Below the pieces are notes generated by a model. That model ran no database searches, was not told where the DNA came from, and saw only the letters and a program-made list of their open reading frames with translations. This document shows positions 15,212-23,447 of a stretch of 64,000 bases of DNA, piece after piece. Each line of letters opens with the position of its first letter. Position 1 is the first letter of the stretch. The stretch comes from Rhizobium terricola (GTDB lineage Bacteria; Pseudomonadota; Alphaproteobacteria; Rhizobiales; Rhizobiaceae), in contig NZ_JABBGK010000001.1 in NCBI RefSeq assembly GCF_012927355.1, positions 620,001 to 684,000 on the forward strand. The letters are read 5' to 3'. A program made the position numbers and the translations under genes.

Positions 15212-15412
15212 CTACAGGAACCGGTCAAGAAAACTTCGGTACCGTTGCTTCAGTGCATGCAAACGGGATGCCGCCTCGTCAGGGGTTAGCTTTCCCTGAT
15301 CGTGCAGACGGCGAATTTCGGCCGCTTCCGTCCTCAACTCCTCGAGGCGCTGAGAGTGCTTCGAACCGGTGTCACTTGGCGGACTTGATTGCTCTTTGAC
15401 GGCTGCGACCAT
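15212..15412 (-). CDS. Small SHOCT-like coiled-coil protein
   Basis: A 66-residue protein with a helical hairpin, SQRLEELRTEAAEIRRLHDQ and GKLTPDEAASRLHALKQRY, reminiscent of SHOCT-type short C-terminal domains. It overlaps the end of the GAF-like membrane protein gene by 41 bp in another frame and is likely its operon partner. No function recognised. Confidence 0.5.
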   Translation of the reverse strand: MVAAVKEQSSPPSDTGSKHSQRLEELRTEAAEIRRLHDQGKLTPDEAASRLHALKQRYRSFLDRFL

Positions 15413-16277
15413 CTCTAGCCTCCTGAACGAGTTCCCCGATGTGGTTCAGTATTGGTTCACATGTAACTACTATAGCACTCGACCTGTTCCCATAGAAGGC
15501 GTATGGGCGCCTGCAATCTATCGAAACAAAGCCCCGGACCAGTTTCTCCTGATCGGCCTCGATGACAAGTGGGTAAAAGAAGATTGATCTATACTCCACC
15601 TTCGATTGCGTGGGGCTGGAGACGACTTTCCCGAATTCCTTCGTGTCGTGGACCACGCGGGGCAGCCCTCCACTGATGCAGGCATAATGGCCCAACAGCT
15701 TGTCGGCATCCACTTCGCGGTTCACCGGCCGCAAGTTACCAGGATTGCGATGCCGAACCTTCATTTTGGTCCGGCTGTTACCAGAGTAAAGCAGCAACGA
15801 AACCGATATGTCACCACTCTGCGACTTGGTGATTTGGCGAGAGAAGATCTCCAGAATTCCCAAGCATGCGCGTATCGCGTCATCCCTTTCTCTGTCGCCC
15901 AAGGTGAGTTCCACTTTGTGCGCCGCCAAGAGATCGCCGAACCGGATCACGATGTCGCTCTCGTTGTCGCCAGCGCTGGTTGCCTTGTCTTTCGACAGGT
16001 TGTCCAAGAACGACACAGTGCTGTGCCCGACGAAAATGGCGGCGCCGACGGCTGTGGCAAGAACACCGGAAATCGTTCCGTAGACCCAGGCTACGGCCGG
16101 GGCCGAAGAGGCCATCCCCGTCTTCGCCGACCAATGGAGCAGTCCATAGAAACGGAAGCGCTTTGGAACTCGATTGTGGATATAGCCCTTGAACCATCGG
16201 ACAGTCTTCCGAGCAAATGACGGATCGTCTTGAATCCATGATTGAATTTTGTCCGAGAACTTGTCGGGATTTGCCAC
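15372..16277 (-). CDS. Membrane protein with GAF-like sensor domain
   Basis: A 301-residue protein. Residues about 45-95 hold one or two membrane segments (SSAPAVAWVYGTISGVLATA, AAIFVGHSTV), flanked by charged regions. The C-terminal half looks like a GAF-type fold: the motif GFVSIDCRRPYAF at about 255-267 is typical of its penultimate strand. GTG at 16277 is the start. It lies opposite to the element's main operon, its base composition seems more A+T-rich than the neighbours, and it has a small partner at 15212. This looks like cargo, possibly defence-related or exclusion; function is not known. Confidence 0.6.
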   Translation of the reverse strand: MANPDKFSDKIQSWIQDDPSFARKTVRWFKGYIHNRVPKRFRFYGLLHWSAKTGMASSAPAVAWVYGTISGVLATAVGAAIFVGHSTVSFLDNLSKDKATSAGDNESDIVIRFGDLLAAHKVELTLGDRERDDAIRACLGILEIFSRQITKSQSGDISVSLLLYSGNSRTKMKVRHRNPGNLRPVNREVDADKLLGHYACISGGLPRVVHDTKEFGKVVSSPTQSKVEYRSIFFYPLVIEADQEKLVRGFVSIDCRRPYAFYGNRSSAIVVTCEPILNHIGELVQEARDGRSRQRAIKSAK

Positions 16278-16456
16278 TTCAACTCGCTTAGCGTGTTAGC
16301 GTTTTGTTTTTCAATTCTGTGGCCTGTTTTTCTTGGCTTTCCAGCCCCCAGCAGAGTTTTCCTCAGAAAAAACGAGCAAACGCTGCCGGACGCTTCCAAT
16401 CAACAACCAACTGAGTCCATGGTCTTCTTCGGTCATATCTCTCCGAGAGGACCATC

Positions 16457-16720
16457 ATGACGCAGTCGATCCCGCCGCATCTCTCGCCTCTGGGCGCTTC
16501 TTTCGCGGCGGCTTACGTCGCGCTCAACTCGACCAAGGTGCTGGTCGACCTCCTAGTGTCCAAGGGGATCATCTCCGGCGATGACGCTCACAATGTGATG
16601 ACGACGATCGCGGAGCAAACCCGGGATGACACCGGTGGAAGCTCTGCCGACGAGGCTGCCGATGCCTTCATTCATTTTCTGGAGCAGCAGGCCAAGCGAT
16701 ACCGCAGTTCCAAGGGCTGA
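16457..16720 (+). CDS. Hypothetical protein (87 aa)
   Basis: An 87-residue soluble protein (LVDLLVSKGIISGDDAHNVM, then TADEAADAFIHFLEQQAKRY-like helices) not recognised. CGAGAGGACCATC precedes the ATG. It is divergent from the GAF-like membrane gene and precedes the tail-fibre-like gene after a hairpin at 16722. Confidence 0.6.
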   Translation: MTQSIPPHLSPLGASFAAAYVALNSTKVLVDLLVSKGIISGDDAHNVMTTIAEQTRDDTGGSSADEAADAFIHFLEQQAKRYRSSKG

Positions 16721-16721
16721 T

Positions 16722-16744
16722 CACGCGCCTAAGGCAGGCGCGTG
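16722..16744 (+). terminator. Possible hairpin terminator or processing site
   Basis: CACGCGCC and GGCGCGTG pair perfectly (8 bp) around TAAGGCA directly after the stop of the 87-residue gene. There is no T tract, so rho-independent function is doubtful. Confidence 0.35.
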
Positions 16745-16825
16745 CCCACCCGTCGCCAGAAGCGGCAGGGCTTTTGATTAAGCCTATGTTCCGACAGGGT
16801 CATTTGCAGTTTTTTGAGAGGAAAC

Positions 16826-18403
16826 ATGGTGGAGCGTGCAAACACGATCTGGGCTGACGGCCCCTCCGGCTCCCCTGAACAGCCCGAAAAATCCCGAATC
16901 CGAGCGTGGGGAACCTGGCTGGAATCTGCCGTAGCCATTGGCCGATGGTTTGCAACGCGGGCGGAGGCGGCCGCTGAGGCCGCATTCCTTGGCGATGGCG
17001 CCGTAGTGGCGGTTTATGCGGATCCGACCGGAACAAACAATGGCCTTTACAAGATAGCCAGCCATGCACTGGTCAAAATCTCAGATTTTCTGCCAGGATG
17101 GCAGGTTGTGCGCCTTGCACCCTCGGTCGGAAGCACGGCCAATGCCTGGCGCTTTACGGCGACGCCATTTGCTCCAGTGACTGACGCGGCCGTGCTCTTC
17201 TTCGGCATCGCGCCCGTCACGAACACAAGCTCCAGCGTGACGGTTTCCTTCGATGGTGGCGTGACGACCCATGCAATAAAGACTGCAGCGGGCAACAACC
17301 CACCAGTTGGTGCGCTTGTCGCTGGCTTGCCATTCATCGCCGAAGTGGCGGAATCGGGCACCCAATTCAGGCTGCTTTCGGACTTTGCTTCACCCGCGGT
17401 GCAGGCGGCTTCCGAAGCAGCGCTTTCGACGATGCTCGCCCGCGTCGTGGGCAATTTCGCGTCGGATGCTGCCTGTGACAGTTACCTGACCGGCAGTGGT
17501 CTGACAAAGATCGCAGGCACCATCTATTTCAACACGACATCGTCGGCCTGGAAATACTGGGATAGCAGCTCGTGGCAGACGATCCCTTACGCGACGGTCG
17601 CGGACGGCTCGGTGACCGAAATCAAGCTGTCGTCCGGGGTGCTGAGTTCTCCGGCTGGCATGCCGATCAACGGTTTGCTGCTTTCCAACAATGCAGGTGC
17701 GCCAAATAGCGCTATTGATATCTCAAGCGGCAAGGCACGTGCCGTCGATCGCACTCTTGATATTGTCCACAACTCGGGCTGGACCAAGACAACGGGTCTT
17801 TTTTCGATTGGAAGCGGCAACGGCATGATGGATGCAGCCGTCCAAGCATCGAAGGTCTACCATGTCCATCTGATTTGGAACCCGACGACTGGAGCGCGTG
17901 ACTTTCTCGCATCAACCTCTCCCACTGCGCCGACCATGCCGAGCGGATATACCAAGCGCCGACGCATAAGCACCTTCATGACTGATGGCAGCGGCAACAT
18001 TCGAGCCGGCCAATGGAGACAGGACGGAAGCTTTCAGCTTGCGCAACCCCTTGTGGTTGCGCTGACCAGGGCGCTTGACGTTTTGTCTTTGTTGACGTTG
18101 CCCGTTCCGCTCGGGATCAAGATCGAAGCGCATGTTCAAATCGTGCTTTTCAATGGTGGCGGAACCGACGCGGGATTCTACGGAATTGTGCGCGATCCTG
18201 ATACGGGCGCACCGGTCAATGACGCCAATCTGGGCCAGTATGGTCTGGGTTGGCGCAACGCGGGAAATACCTATGCAGGTCGCATTGCCGAATGGACCAG
18301 TGCGGCCGGACAGGTTTACACCGGCAGCTATCCAGCGTCCGCCAACAATAAGATGCATGTCTACCTGCAAGGTTGGCGTGATCTTCGGGATGAATTCGTA
18401 TGA
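16826..18403 (+). CDS. Phage tail-fibre-like protein
   Basis: A 525-residue protein resembling rhizobial phage tail fibres. The N-terminal part (about 1-80, ending in AVYADPTGTNNGLYKIAS) has the conserved GPSGSPEQPEKSRIRAWGTW segment seen in such proteins, which probably attaches to a tail or baseplate. The remainder is beta-rich with the repeat-like stretch VADGSVTEIKLSSGVLSSPA and a C-terminal receptor-binding part. GAGAGGAAAC precedes ATG 16826. Its last codons overlap the esterase gene in ATGA, so fibre and esterase probably form one assembly. No other tail gene is present. Confidence 0.72.
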   Translation: MVERANTIWADGPSGSPEQPEKSRIRAWGTWLESAVAIGRWFATRAEAAAEAAFLGDGAVVAVYADPTGTNNGLYKIASHALVKISDFLPGWQVVRLAPSVGSTANAWRFTATPFAPVTDAAVLFFGIAPVTNTSSSVTVSFDGGVTTHAIKTAAGNNPPVGALVAGLPFIAEVAESGTQFRLLSDFASPAVQAASEAALSTMLARVVGNFASDAACDSYLTGSGLTKIAGTIYFNTTSSAWKYWDSSSWQTIPYATVADGSVTEIKLSSGVLSSPAGMPINGLLLSNNAGAPNSAIDISSGKARAVDRTLDIVHNSGWTKTTGLFSIGSGNGMMDAAVQASKVYHVHLIWNPTTGARDFLASTSPTAPTMPSGYTKRRRISTFMTDGSGNIRAGQWRQDGSFQLAQPLVVALTRALDVLSLLTLPVPLGIKIEAHVQIVLFNGGGTDAGFYGIVRDPDTGAPVNDANLGQYGLGWRNAGNTYAGRIAEWTSAAGQVYTGSYPASANNKMHVYLQGWRDLRDEFV

Positions 18404-18984
18404 GTAGGCCTGTTTTTACAGTAGGTATTCACGGGGATAGCTTGACCGTGGATCGCTCGTCGCGCAACTGGCCGTTCATCATGGAGAAGAAGCTGCAGAT
18501 CGGCCGTAGCGTGCGGGTGCGGACTATCACAACGGGAAGAGAGGGGCAGGCTTCGGGATGGGGACTTGCCAACATTGGACCGATTGCCGATGTTCGACCA
18601 GACATGACGATAATCGGCTTCATCAACGACGCGAATCCTGTGCAGTTGACGATTTCGCAAGCGGAGAGCAACTACCGCGCCATGATCGCGGCAGTGCGAG
18701 CAAAGGCCCCCGCTTCGGTGATCTACCTTGCCACGTTTTCTCAGGTCATGCCGGCTGCAAGAACATCCCCATTTAGCAATCTGACTGCGCTCGACAGTAT
18801 GTTGCCGAACGTTGCATCAAGCGAGGGGGTGGGATTTATCAACGTGCGCGGAGCATGGGGCGATCCAACGGCCCATGCCGATGAGTTCACTGAAGCCGAC
18901 CCTATCCATTGTCTCTTGTCCGGTCATCTTCGCGTTACGGTACCGGTCGTTTCGGCTGCCGTTGCCGCACTTTTGGATGCTTGA
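18400..18984 (+). CDS. SGNH/GDSL-type esterase, tail-associated
   Basis: A 194-residue SGNH hydrolase: block I GIHGDSLTVD (catalytic Ser), block III-like GFINDANP with Asn, and the closing Asp-x-x-His in ADPIHCLLSGH. Such enzymes deacetylate or de-esterify polysaccharides. It begins in ATGA overlap with the tail-fibre-like gene, which suggests that it modifies exopolysaccharide or lipopolysaccharide at the cell surface during adsorption. No signal peptide is visible, as expected for a virion protein. Confidence 0.78.
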   Translation: MSRPVFTVGIHGDSLTVDRSSRNWPFIMEKKLQIGRSVRVRTITTGREGQASGWGLANIGPIADVRPDMTIIGFINDANPVQLTISQAESNYRAMIAAVRAKAPASVIYLATFSQVMPAARTSPFSNLTALDSMLPNVASSEGVGFINVRGAWGDPTAHADEFTEADPIHCLLSGHLRVTVPVVSAAVAALLDA

Positions 18985-19128
18985 TGAACTTGGACTAAGG
19001 ACCGGTGGTGACTTCGCGTGCCCGGCCGAAGCACAGCGGATCACCGGCCAATGGCGGAACGCTGCCGAAGGCTTCCAGTTCTCATTTCTTGCCCGGACTG
19101 TTTCCCTACGGGAGAACCGGAGGTAACA

Positions 19129-19401
19129 ATGGCCATTCGCAAGAGACACAAAGAGCGGACGCAATACATCGCCTGCGTTCTCTGGCTGATCGGCTATAGC
19201 TACACCACCATCAGCAAGGTGCTGAATCTGAAGCGAAGCCAGGTCGGCGGCATCATCGGTCGCAGCGAATACTCTGGCCGCTCCTCAATGACCATCGCCG
19301 ACCGGAGAGCCAAGCTCAGCGAGCTTGAGGCGATCAGGTTCGACGATGGCATCTCGCTGGACGGCGGCATCCTTGATCGCGTCCCGTTCGAGGTCCTCTG
19401 A
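19129..19401 (+). CDS. GcrA-like HTH regulator
   Basis: A 90-residue protein with a helix-turn-helix of the GcrA type: ACVLWLIGYSYTTISKVLNL, then KRSQVGGIIGRSEYSGR. Host GcrA activates sigma-70 promoters marked by CcrM methylation in alphaproteobacteria; small phage-borne versions are common in rhizobial phages. GGAGGTAACA precedes the ATG. It could control late genes or follow the host cell cycle. Assignment rests on pattern only. Confidence 0.6.
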   Translation: MAIRKRHKERTQYIACVLWLIGYSYTTISKVLNLKRSQVGGIIGRSEYSGRSSMTIADRRAKLSELEAIRFDDGISLDGGILDRVPFEVL

Positions 19402-19422
19402 GGTCGGTGGAGGAGATTGGGC

Positions 19423-20154
19423 ATGTCCACACTCAAAGCCCGCCTGCAGGCGGCACGGCAGGAGAAGAGGGGCCTCGCCAGCCGCGTGCTGCCACTCGTC
19501 GCGTTCTATGGCCGCGAGCCGACGTTGGAGCGTCGCCGCGGCGAATTCTACGCAGCGATGGCTAAAGCCTACGGCTGGGCCGAATGGAAGCAGCGCCCAG
19601 GCAAGAAGGAGCGCGAGATCGGCGGCGAGCCGGGTCGAGAGGGCCGACCGGCCCACATTACCCGGATCGGGATCGATCAGGCCTTCCCCGTGGACACGAA
19701 CGCAGCGCCGCTTGAATTCCTCTATACGAAGGGCCTGCTGCAGACCAGGAACGACGCCCACGGCTCCGCCTATCGACGGCTCTCTGCCGGGCTCCGCTTT
19801 CGAAACCTCCTCGAAGGCTCGGAGATCTGCGGGCTCCGCGCGGCGAGCTTCGAGGGCGCTGGCGGCGGCAGCTCAACAGGGCTCCAGCCCGGAGAGTACA
19901 AGATGGAGTGCATTCGCTTCCTCAGTGTCATGCGTGGACCTGAAAGCGCCGGCGGGATGCCGGCGGATCTTCTGTCACTCCTCGAGGACGTGGTCTATTT
20001 CGACCGCTGGACATGGGAAGGCCGCAAGGGAAAGCAGCGGGACATCATGTTTGACGAGATCCGCAAAGCCCTCGACCGGGTTTCCGTCCCCCTCAGGCTG
20101 ATGACCAGGTCAGGCTTCGACCAGCGCTGGCACCGCCCTGCGCCTAGAGCTTGA
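19423..20154 (+). CDS. Conserved phage-type hypothetical protein (243 aa)
   Basis: A 243-residue protein that follows the GcrA-like gene by 21 bp with GGAGGAG before the ATG. The middle and C-terminal parts (LRFRNLLEGSEICGLRAASF, ECIRFLSVMRGPE, LLSLLEDVVYFDRWTWEGR) look like a conserved alphaproteobacterial phage family with helix-rich fold, often near GcrA-like genes, but I cannot name it. A role in transcription control is possible. Confidence 0.6.
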   Translation: MSTLKARLQAARQEKRGLASRVLPLVAFYGREPTLERRRGEFYAAMAKAYGWAEWKQRPGKKEREIGGEPGREGRPAHITRIGIDQAFPVDTNAAPLEFLYTKGLLQTRNDAHGSAYRRLSAGLRFRNLLEGSEICGLRAASFEGAGGGSSTGLQPGEYKMECIRFLSVMRGPESAGGMPADLLSLLEDVVYFDRWTWEGRKGKQRDIMFDEIRKALDRVSVPLRLMTRSGFDQRWHRPAPRA

Positions 20155-20610
20155 GGTCTCCGATCGGGCCTGGCACGGACAGTGCGCTAGCGCCCTTATA
20201 ATCTTGTCCTAGCAGAGCCCGGCCTGCGGGTGCTGGTCCAATTCGCGGCTGTTGTCCATGGCCACGTCCACCAAGAGGTGCGATCGAATGATGCCGGCCG
20301 GAAGGCCGCAAATTACAGACTTGCATGCCGCGGGACACCTGGTTCTCGCCTCCCGCGCCGCGGCCAAATAGCGCTTCCACGCCGCCTCAAGCTCCAACGC
20401 CTCGGTCTGCCCGGTCCGACTCAGCGAGTAATTCGTCGTGCGTGACCTCCCCTTAGCCTCGCCGTATACGACACTTGCCGATGATCGCGGGAATATCCTT
20501 CAAATTGGACTTATTTTCTGTGCGCTGATGGGTGGTCTTGAGATTTTTAACCAGGCCCCACTCGCCTTTTACGCGAATATGTTGTTCAAAATGTTTCAAA
20601 GAGGGGCGAT
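20155..20610. other. Gene-poor gap before the cargo operon
   Basis: A 456-bp stretch without a convincing gene. A 62-residue minus-strand frame at 20209-20397 (MELEAAWKRYLAAAREARTR) is possible but has no supporting signal. The last 150 bases are A+T-rich (TTTTTAACCAGG, GTTCAAAATGTTTCAAAG) and probably hold the promoter of the following cargo operon. No terminator was identified. Confidence 0.4.
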
Positions 20611-21720
20611 ATGATACGCGTTGACATACATACACGAGAAATTTCACCGGATACACGTGTCTATGTGGCGCGGCCGGGACCCAACTATAAGTTCTTCGAG
20701 ATTTTCATTGACCGCAATTTTGTCGGGCCTGACTTGCCTGGCCTTGATCTTCCGGAGTTCGGCGAGCTGTCAGAGGTTCATGATTTGGTTGAACGCGTAA
20801 AGCGTTCGGTTGAGATACGCCGGTATGCCCTGCGAGGCGAAAGAGACATAGAGCCTCCTGCGGCCGCTCTCGAAGACTACGTCAACACGCCTACAAGTCG
20901 TTCGATTTCACAGTTTCTTCGCGTGGCCAGGGCGTACTTTTCCCACATGAAGGCGGGCGATCTCGTCATTGTCCCCCCTGCCAATTTTCGCGGTCTAGCC
21001 CACATTGGTGAGCTAACCGGCCCCCCGAATCAGCTCAAGCCGGTCTACCCGGCGCTCTATACAGAAGCGCCCCTCTTGGGCCGCAACGTTGCTTGGCGTG
21101 GCGTCGTGGAGAAGGCGAAGCTCCCGGCGCAAACCCTTGATGCGCTCCAGAAGCCATCGCCCCTATTTCTCTTGGCTCGTGAGGCTTGGCCGAGTATCTT
21201 TCGTCGCTCCTATGGGTCCTACTCGATGCCGGGGGAATATGGAGCACGGTTCGAAATCACTTCGGAAAAATTTCAGACAACCGACGACTTCCGCATCCAG
21301 GCGTTTTTTAATTTCGTATCGAAGAATACCGAGTTGGTGGGAGTCGGTTCAAAGGACCTGCTTTCGCTCAAAGATGGCGCGTTTGCCACAACGGGAGCCG
21401 CACCCGACCTTTACACCAATGTTAACTCTCCCGGTGGTCTTTCATTGAAATCCGCGGTGGTGACCCCTATTGTTATTGCCGTCATGCTGGCGCTGGCGGT
21501 CACTGTTGGACCAGATGCGTTTGCTGCGGCCGAAGCTGGTACATTGGTGTTCGGAAATTCACAGGCTCCTGCCGGTGACCAGTGCACCGTCGAAGTAAGC
21601 GCTCAAGTAGTCACACAGCTTAAATTGTTGGGTTTCGATCGGTGGACGGAAGCTTGCGAGGTGGCAAGGGCGGCTGCCGCCAAAACCGGGATAACAACTA
21701 CGGTGGGTATCGGAAACTGA
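20611..21720 (+). CDS. PUA/EVE-like domain protein with membrane segment
   Basis: A 369-residue cargo protein. Residues about 105-190 resemble a PUA-superfamily (EVE-like) module: the pattern MKAGDLVIVPPANFRGLAHI then GELTGP, followed by GRNVAWRGVVEKAKLPAQTL, matches readers of modified bases found at the N-termini of restriction enzymes. A hydrophobic segment at about 290-310 (SAVVTPIVIAVMLALAVTVG) suggests a membrane anchor, followed by a short C-terminal domain. AGAGGGGCGAT precedes the ATG, and the stop overlaps the next start (TGATG). It could be a membrane-linked anti-phage sensor. That role is inference. Confidence 0.5.
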   Translation: MIRVDIHTREISPDTRVYVARPGPNYKFFEIFIDRNFVGPDLPGLDLPEFGELSEVHDLVERVKRSVEIRRYALRGERDIEPPAAALEDYVNTPTSRSISQFLRVARAYFSHMKAGDLVIVPPANFRGLAHIGELTGPPNQLKPVYPALYTEAPLLGRNVAWRGVVEKAKLPAQTLDALQKPSPLFLLAREAWPSIFRRSYGSYSMPGEYGARFEITSEKFQTTDDFRIQAFFNFVSKNTELVGVGSKDLLSLKDGAFATTGAAPDLYTNVNSPGGLSLKSAVVTPIVIAVMLALAVTVGPDAFAAAEAGTLVFGNSQAPAGDQCTVEVSAQVVTQLKLLGFDRWTEACEVARAAAAKTGITTTVGIGN

Positions 21721-22199
21721 TGTTCGTGCAATTTGCAAAACTCCCCGACTGGCTTCGGAACGGCATCCTTGTCGTTGCGAGTGGCCTAATCGGCTGGTTT
21801 GCAAGTCAGTACATGGATTATAGGACTTCCTACAAAGACGGGCTGGGCCAAAACTACGAACGATTTGATGCCGCCGCTACGACTTTGCAGGAGTCCCTAA
21901 TCCGGTTTGCTGACATCGCCCGCGGCCAAAAGTCAAAGTCAGACGAGGATGTAGCCAGTATTCAGACGCGGCTTTTGACTGCTGTCAGCGCCGCCGAGGA
22001 CCTGCAGAGACGGATGAAGGCCGATCCTGAGATCATTGAGCGATACCGATCGGCGACGGTCGATCTGAAGCACGCATCTGATACAATAACGGGACCGCTT
22101 GATGCGAAGGATCTGCTAGAAGCGGTGAACCTCTACCTCGTCGCCGAGAAAGAGTTGCGCGACGAAGTGCTCCAGCAGCAGAACGCTTTCCTGTTCTAA
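21720..22199 (+). CDS. Membrane-anchored helical partner protein
   Basis: A 159-residue protein with one N-terminal membrane segment (about 12-30, WLRNGILVVASGLIGWFASQ) and a long cytoplasmic helical domain (FDAAATTLQESLIRFADIAR, ISAAEDLQRRMKADPE-like stretches). It starts by TGATG overlap with the PUA/EVE-like gene, so the two make one operon and possibly one membrane complex. No family recognised. Confidence 0.6.
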   Translation: MFVQFAKLPDWLRNGILVVASGLIGWFASQYMDYRTSYKDGLGQNYERFDAAATTLQESLIRFADIARGQKSKSDEDVASIQTRLLTAVSAAEDLQRRMKADPEIIERYRSATVDLKHASDTITGPLDAKDLLEAVNLYLVAEKELRDEVLQQQNAFLF

Positions 22200-22283
22200 T
22201 CTATTGTCAGCGCCTGACCGGAGCTACCTGCCTCCTGTCCGCCCTTTGCGACCGGATGCCCTGTGCACCCGGCGGCCGGTCTT

Positions 22284-22544
22284 TCAAAGCGGATTGTGAC
22301 AATAGCGGCAGATCTTCGCTTCCGATTTGATCAACTCCGCACAGTGAGGGCACTTTTTCATTCCGTTCGCCAACGCGGAGGCTTCGATCGCGCGAGCGTC
22401 GGATTTCATAATCAGTGCGTGTGGCAATGCGACGATGAAAAGCAACGCCCCGTATACCCACCATGCGACAAAGGACCTGCCTTTCGACCGGGCGATCGCC
22501 GCGGGAAACAGTCCAATAATCACAGCAATCACTAAAACTTCCAT
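22284..22544 (-). CDS. Small membrane protein with C-terminal zinc ribbon
   Basis: An 86-residue protein with two hydrophobic segments (EVLVIAVIIGLFPAAIA and VAWWVYGALLFIVALPHALI) and a C-terminal zinc ribbon KKCPHCAELIKSEAKICRYC, with two CxxC pairs. Such proteins occur widely, often in phage regions, without known function. ATG 22544 has GGGGAG close upstream; GTG 22556 is less likely. Confidence 0.65.
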   Translation of the reverse strand: MEVLVIAVIIGLFPAAIARSKGRSFVAWWVYGALLFIVALPHALIMKSDARAIEASALANGMKKCPHCAELIKSEAKICRYCHNPL

Positions 22545-22656
22545 CTCACTCCCCACCAGCCATAGTTGTGACCCTCAGCATGCCACGGGGCACGTAGGAG
22601 TCAATCGACGGTGGTCTGACAGCGGTGGCGCTTCGCGCCTGCAGCCGCCTTAGACG

Positions 22657-23106
22657 TTACAGAGCTGGATAGCGCTCGTAGTATCCCCCCAGCGCCTTCC
22701 AGTCCTGCAGGCCCTTCCCGGTCAGCGCGACGCGCTCGCCTGACGAGCGCCCGGTTTCGTTGACCAGGATCTCTACATATCCCCGTCCAGCCAGCCTCTG
22801 GCATGTAAAGGGCCCAACGCAGTGCATCGTGTCGACGCGGACAGGAATACCCACCCCGGCGGCGACAAGCTGCTCCATGGCCGCCCGTTCGCGGTGGTCG
22901 AAGCCCGAATCGATCGGCGGTGCTGGATGGTCGAGAACTGGCCCTGCCACTTCATCCCGCGGCGGCTCAAGGGCTGGCGCCACCGGGCAAGGGGCGATGG
23001 CGATTTTGGTGCCGTCTCGCTCGAGTGAGATCGCGACGCCCTGTTCCTTGGCGATGCTCGCCAGGCGGAGAAGCTCAGCCTTGGTAAAAGTGGGCTTCTT
23101 CGTCAA
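22657..23106 (-). CDS. Hypothetical protein, possible DNA-related
   Basis: A 149-residue protein starting with helix PTFTKAELLRLASIAKEQGV, then a Pro-rich linker, and a C-terminal part with ERAAMEQLVAAGVGIPVRVD and GFTCQRLAGRGYVEILVNET-like winged-helix character. TTG at 23106 is chosen because it lies just after the stop of the preceding gene with GAGGG ten bases upstream; the frame is open to 23199 inside that gene. Family unknown. Confidence 0.5.
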   Translation of the reverse strand: MTKKPTFTKAELLRLASIAKEQGVAISLERDGTKIAIAPCPVAPALEPPRDEVAGPVLDHPAPPIDSGFDHRERAAMEQLVAAGVGIPVRVDTMHCVGPFTCQRLAGRGYVEILVNETGRSSGERVALTGKGLQDWKALGGYYERYPAL

Positions 23107-23119
23107 CGGCTCAAGGCCC

Positions 23120-23329
23120 TCACCAATCCTTGGGGCCTCCACTCTTCTTCGGCTGGGTCGCTTCCTCAACGCCGGCCGCGATGATTTCGACCTGACCACC
23201 GGTAATGCAGATCTTGCCGACGGCGATCCCGTTGGCCGTCATGGCCCTCAGAACGGCCGAAACGGCGCTCTCGCTGGCACGGATGCGCTTGCCGGAATGA
23301 TCTGGTGTCTTACTGCCTTCGGGGATCAT
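23120..23329 (-). CDS. Small hypothetical protein (69 aa)
   Basis: A 69-residue frame (SAVSAVLRAMTANGIAVGKI, CITGGQVEIIAAG) that precedes and is probably coupled to the 149-residue gene. The pattern resembles a short conserved partner seen in rhizobial elements, but no function is known. ATG 23329 follows GGGAAAGC. Confidence 0.5.
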   Translation of the reverse strand: MIPEGSKTPDHSGKRIRASESAVSAVLRAMTANGIAVGKICITGGQVEIIAAGVEEATQPKKSGGPKDW

Positions 23330-23447
23330 GAAGCTTTCCCATTTTTCTCAAACAACCGGCAAGAACCAGCAACTCTCAGCGGCGGTCTAAACGGTCTTTT
23401 TGTTTTCTTGCTGCAGACCGGGGGGCTGACAACCCGCGCATGTCAAT

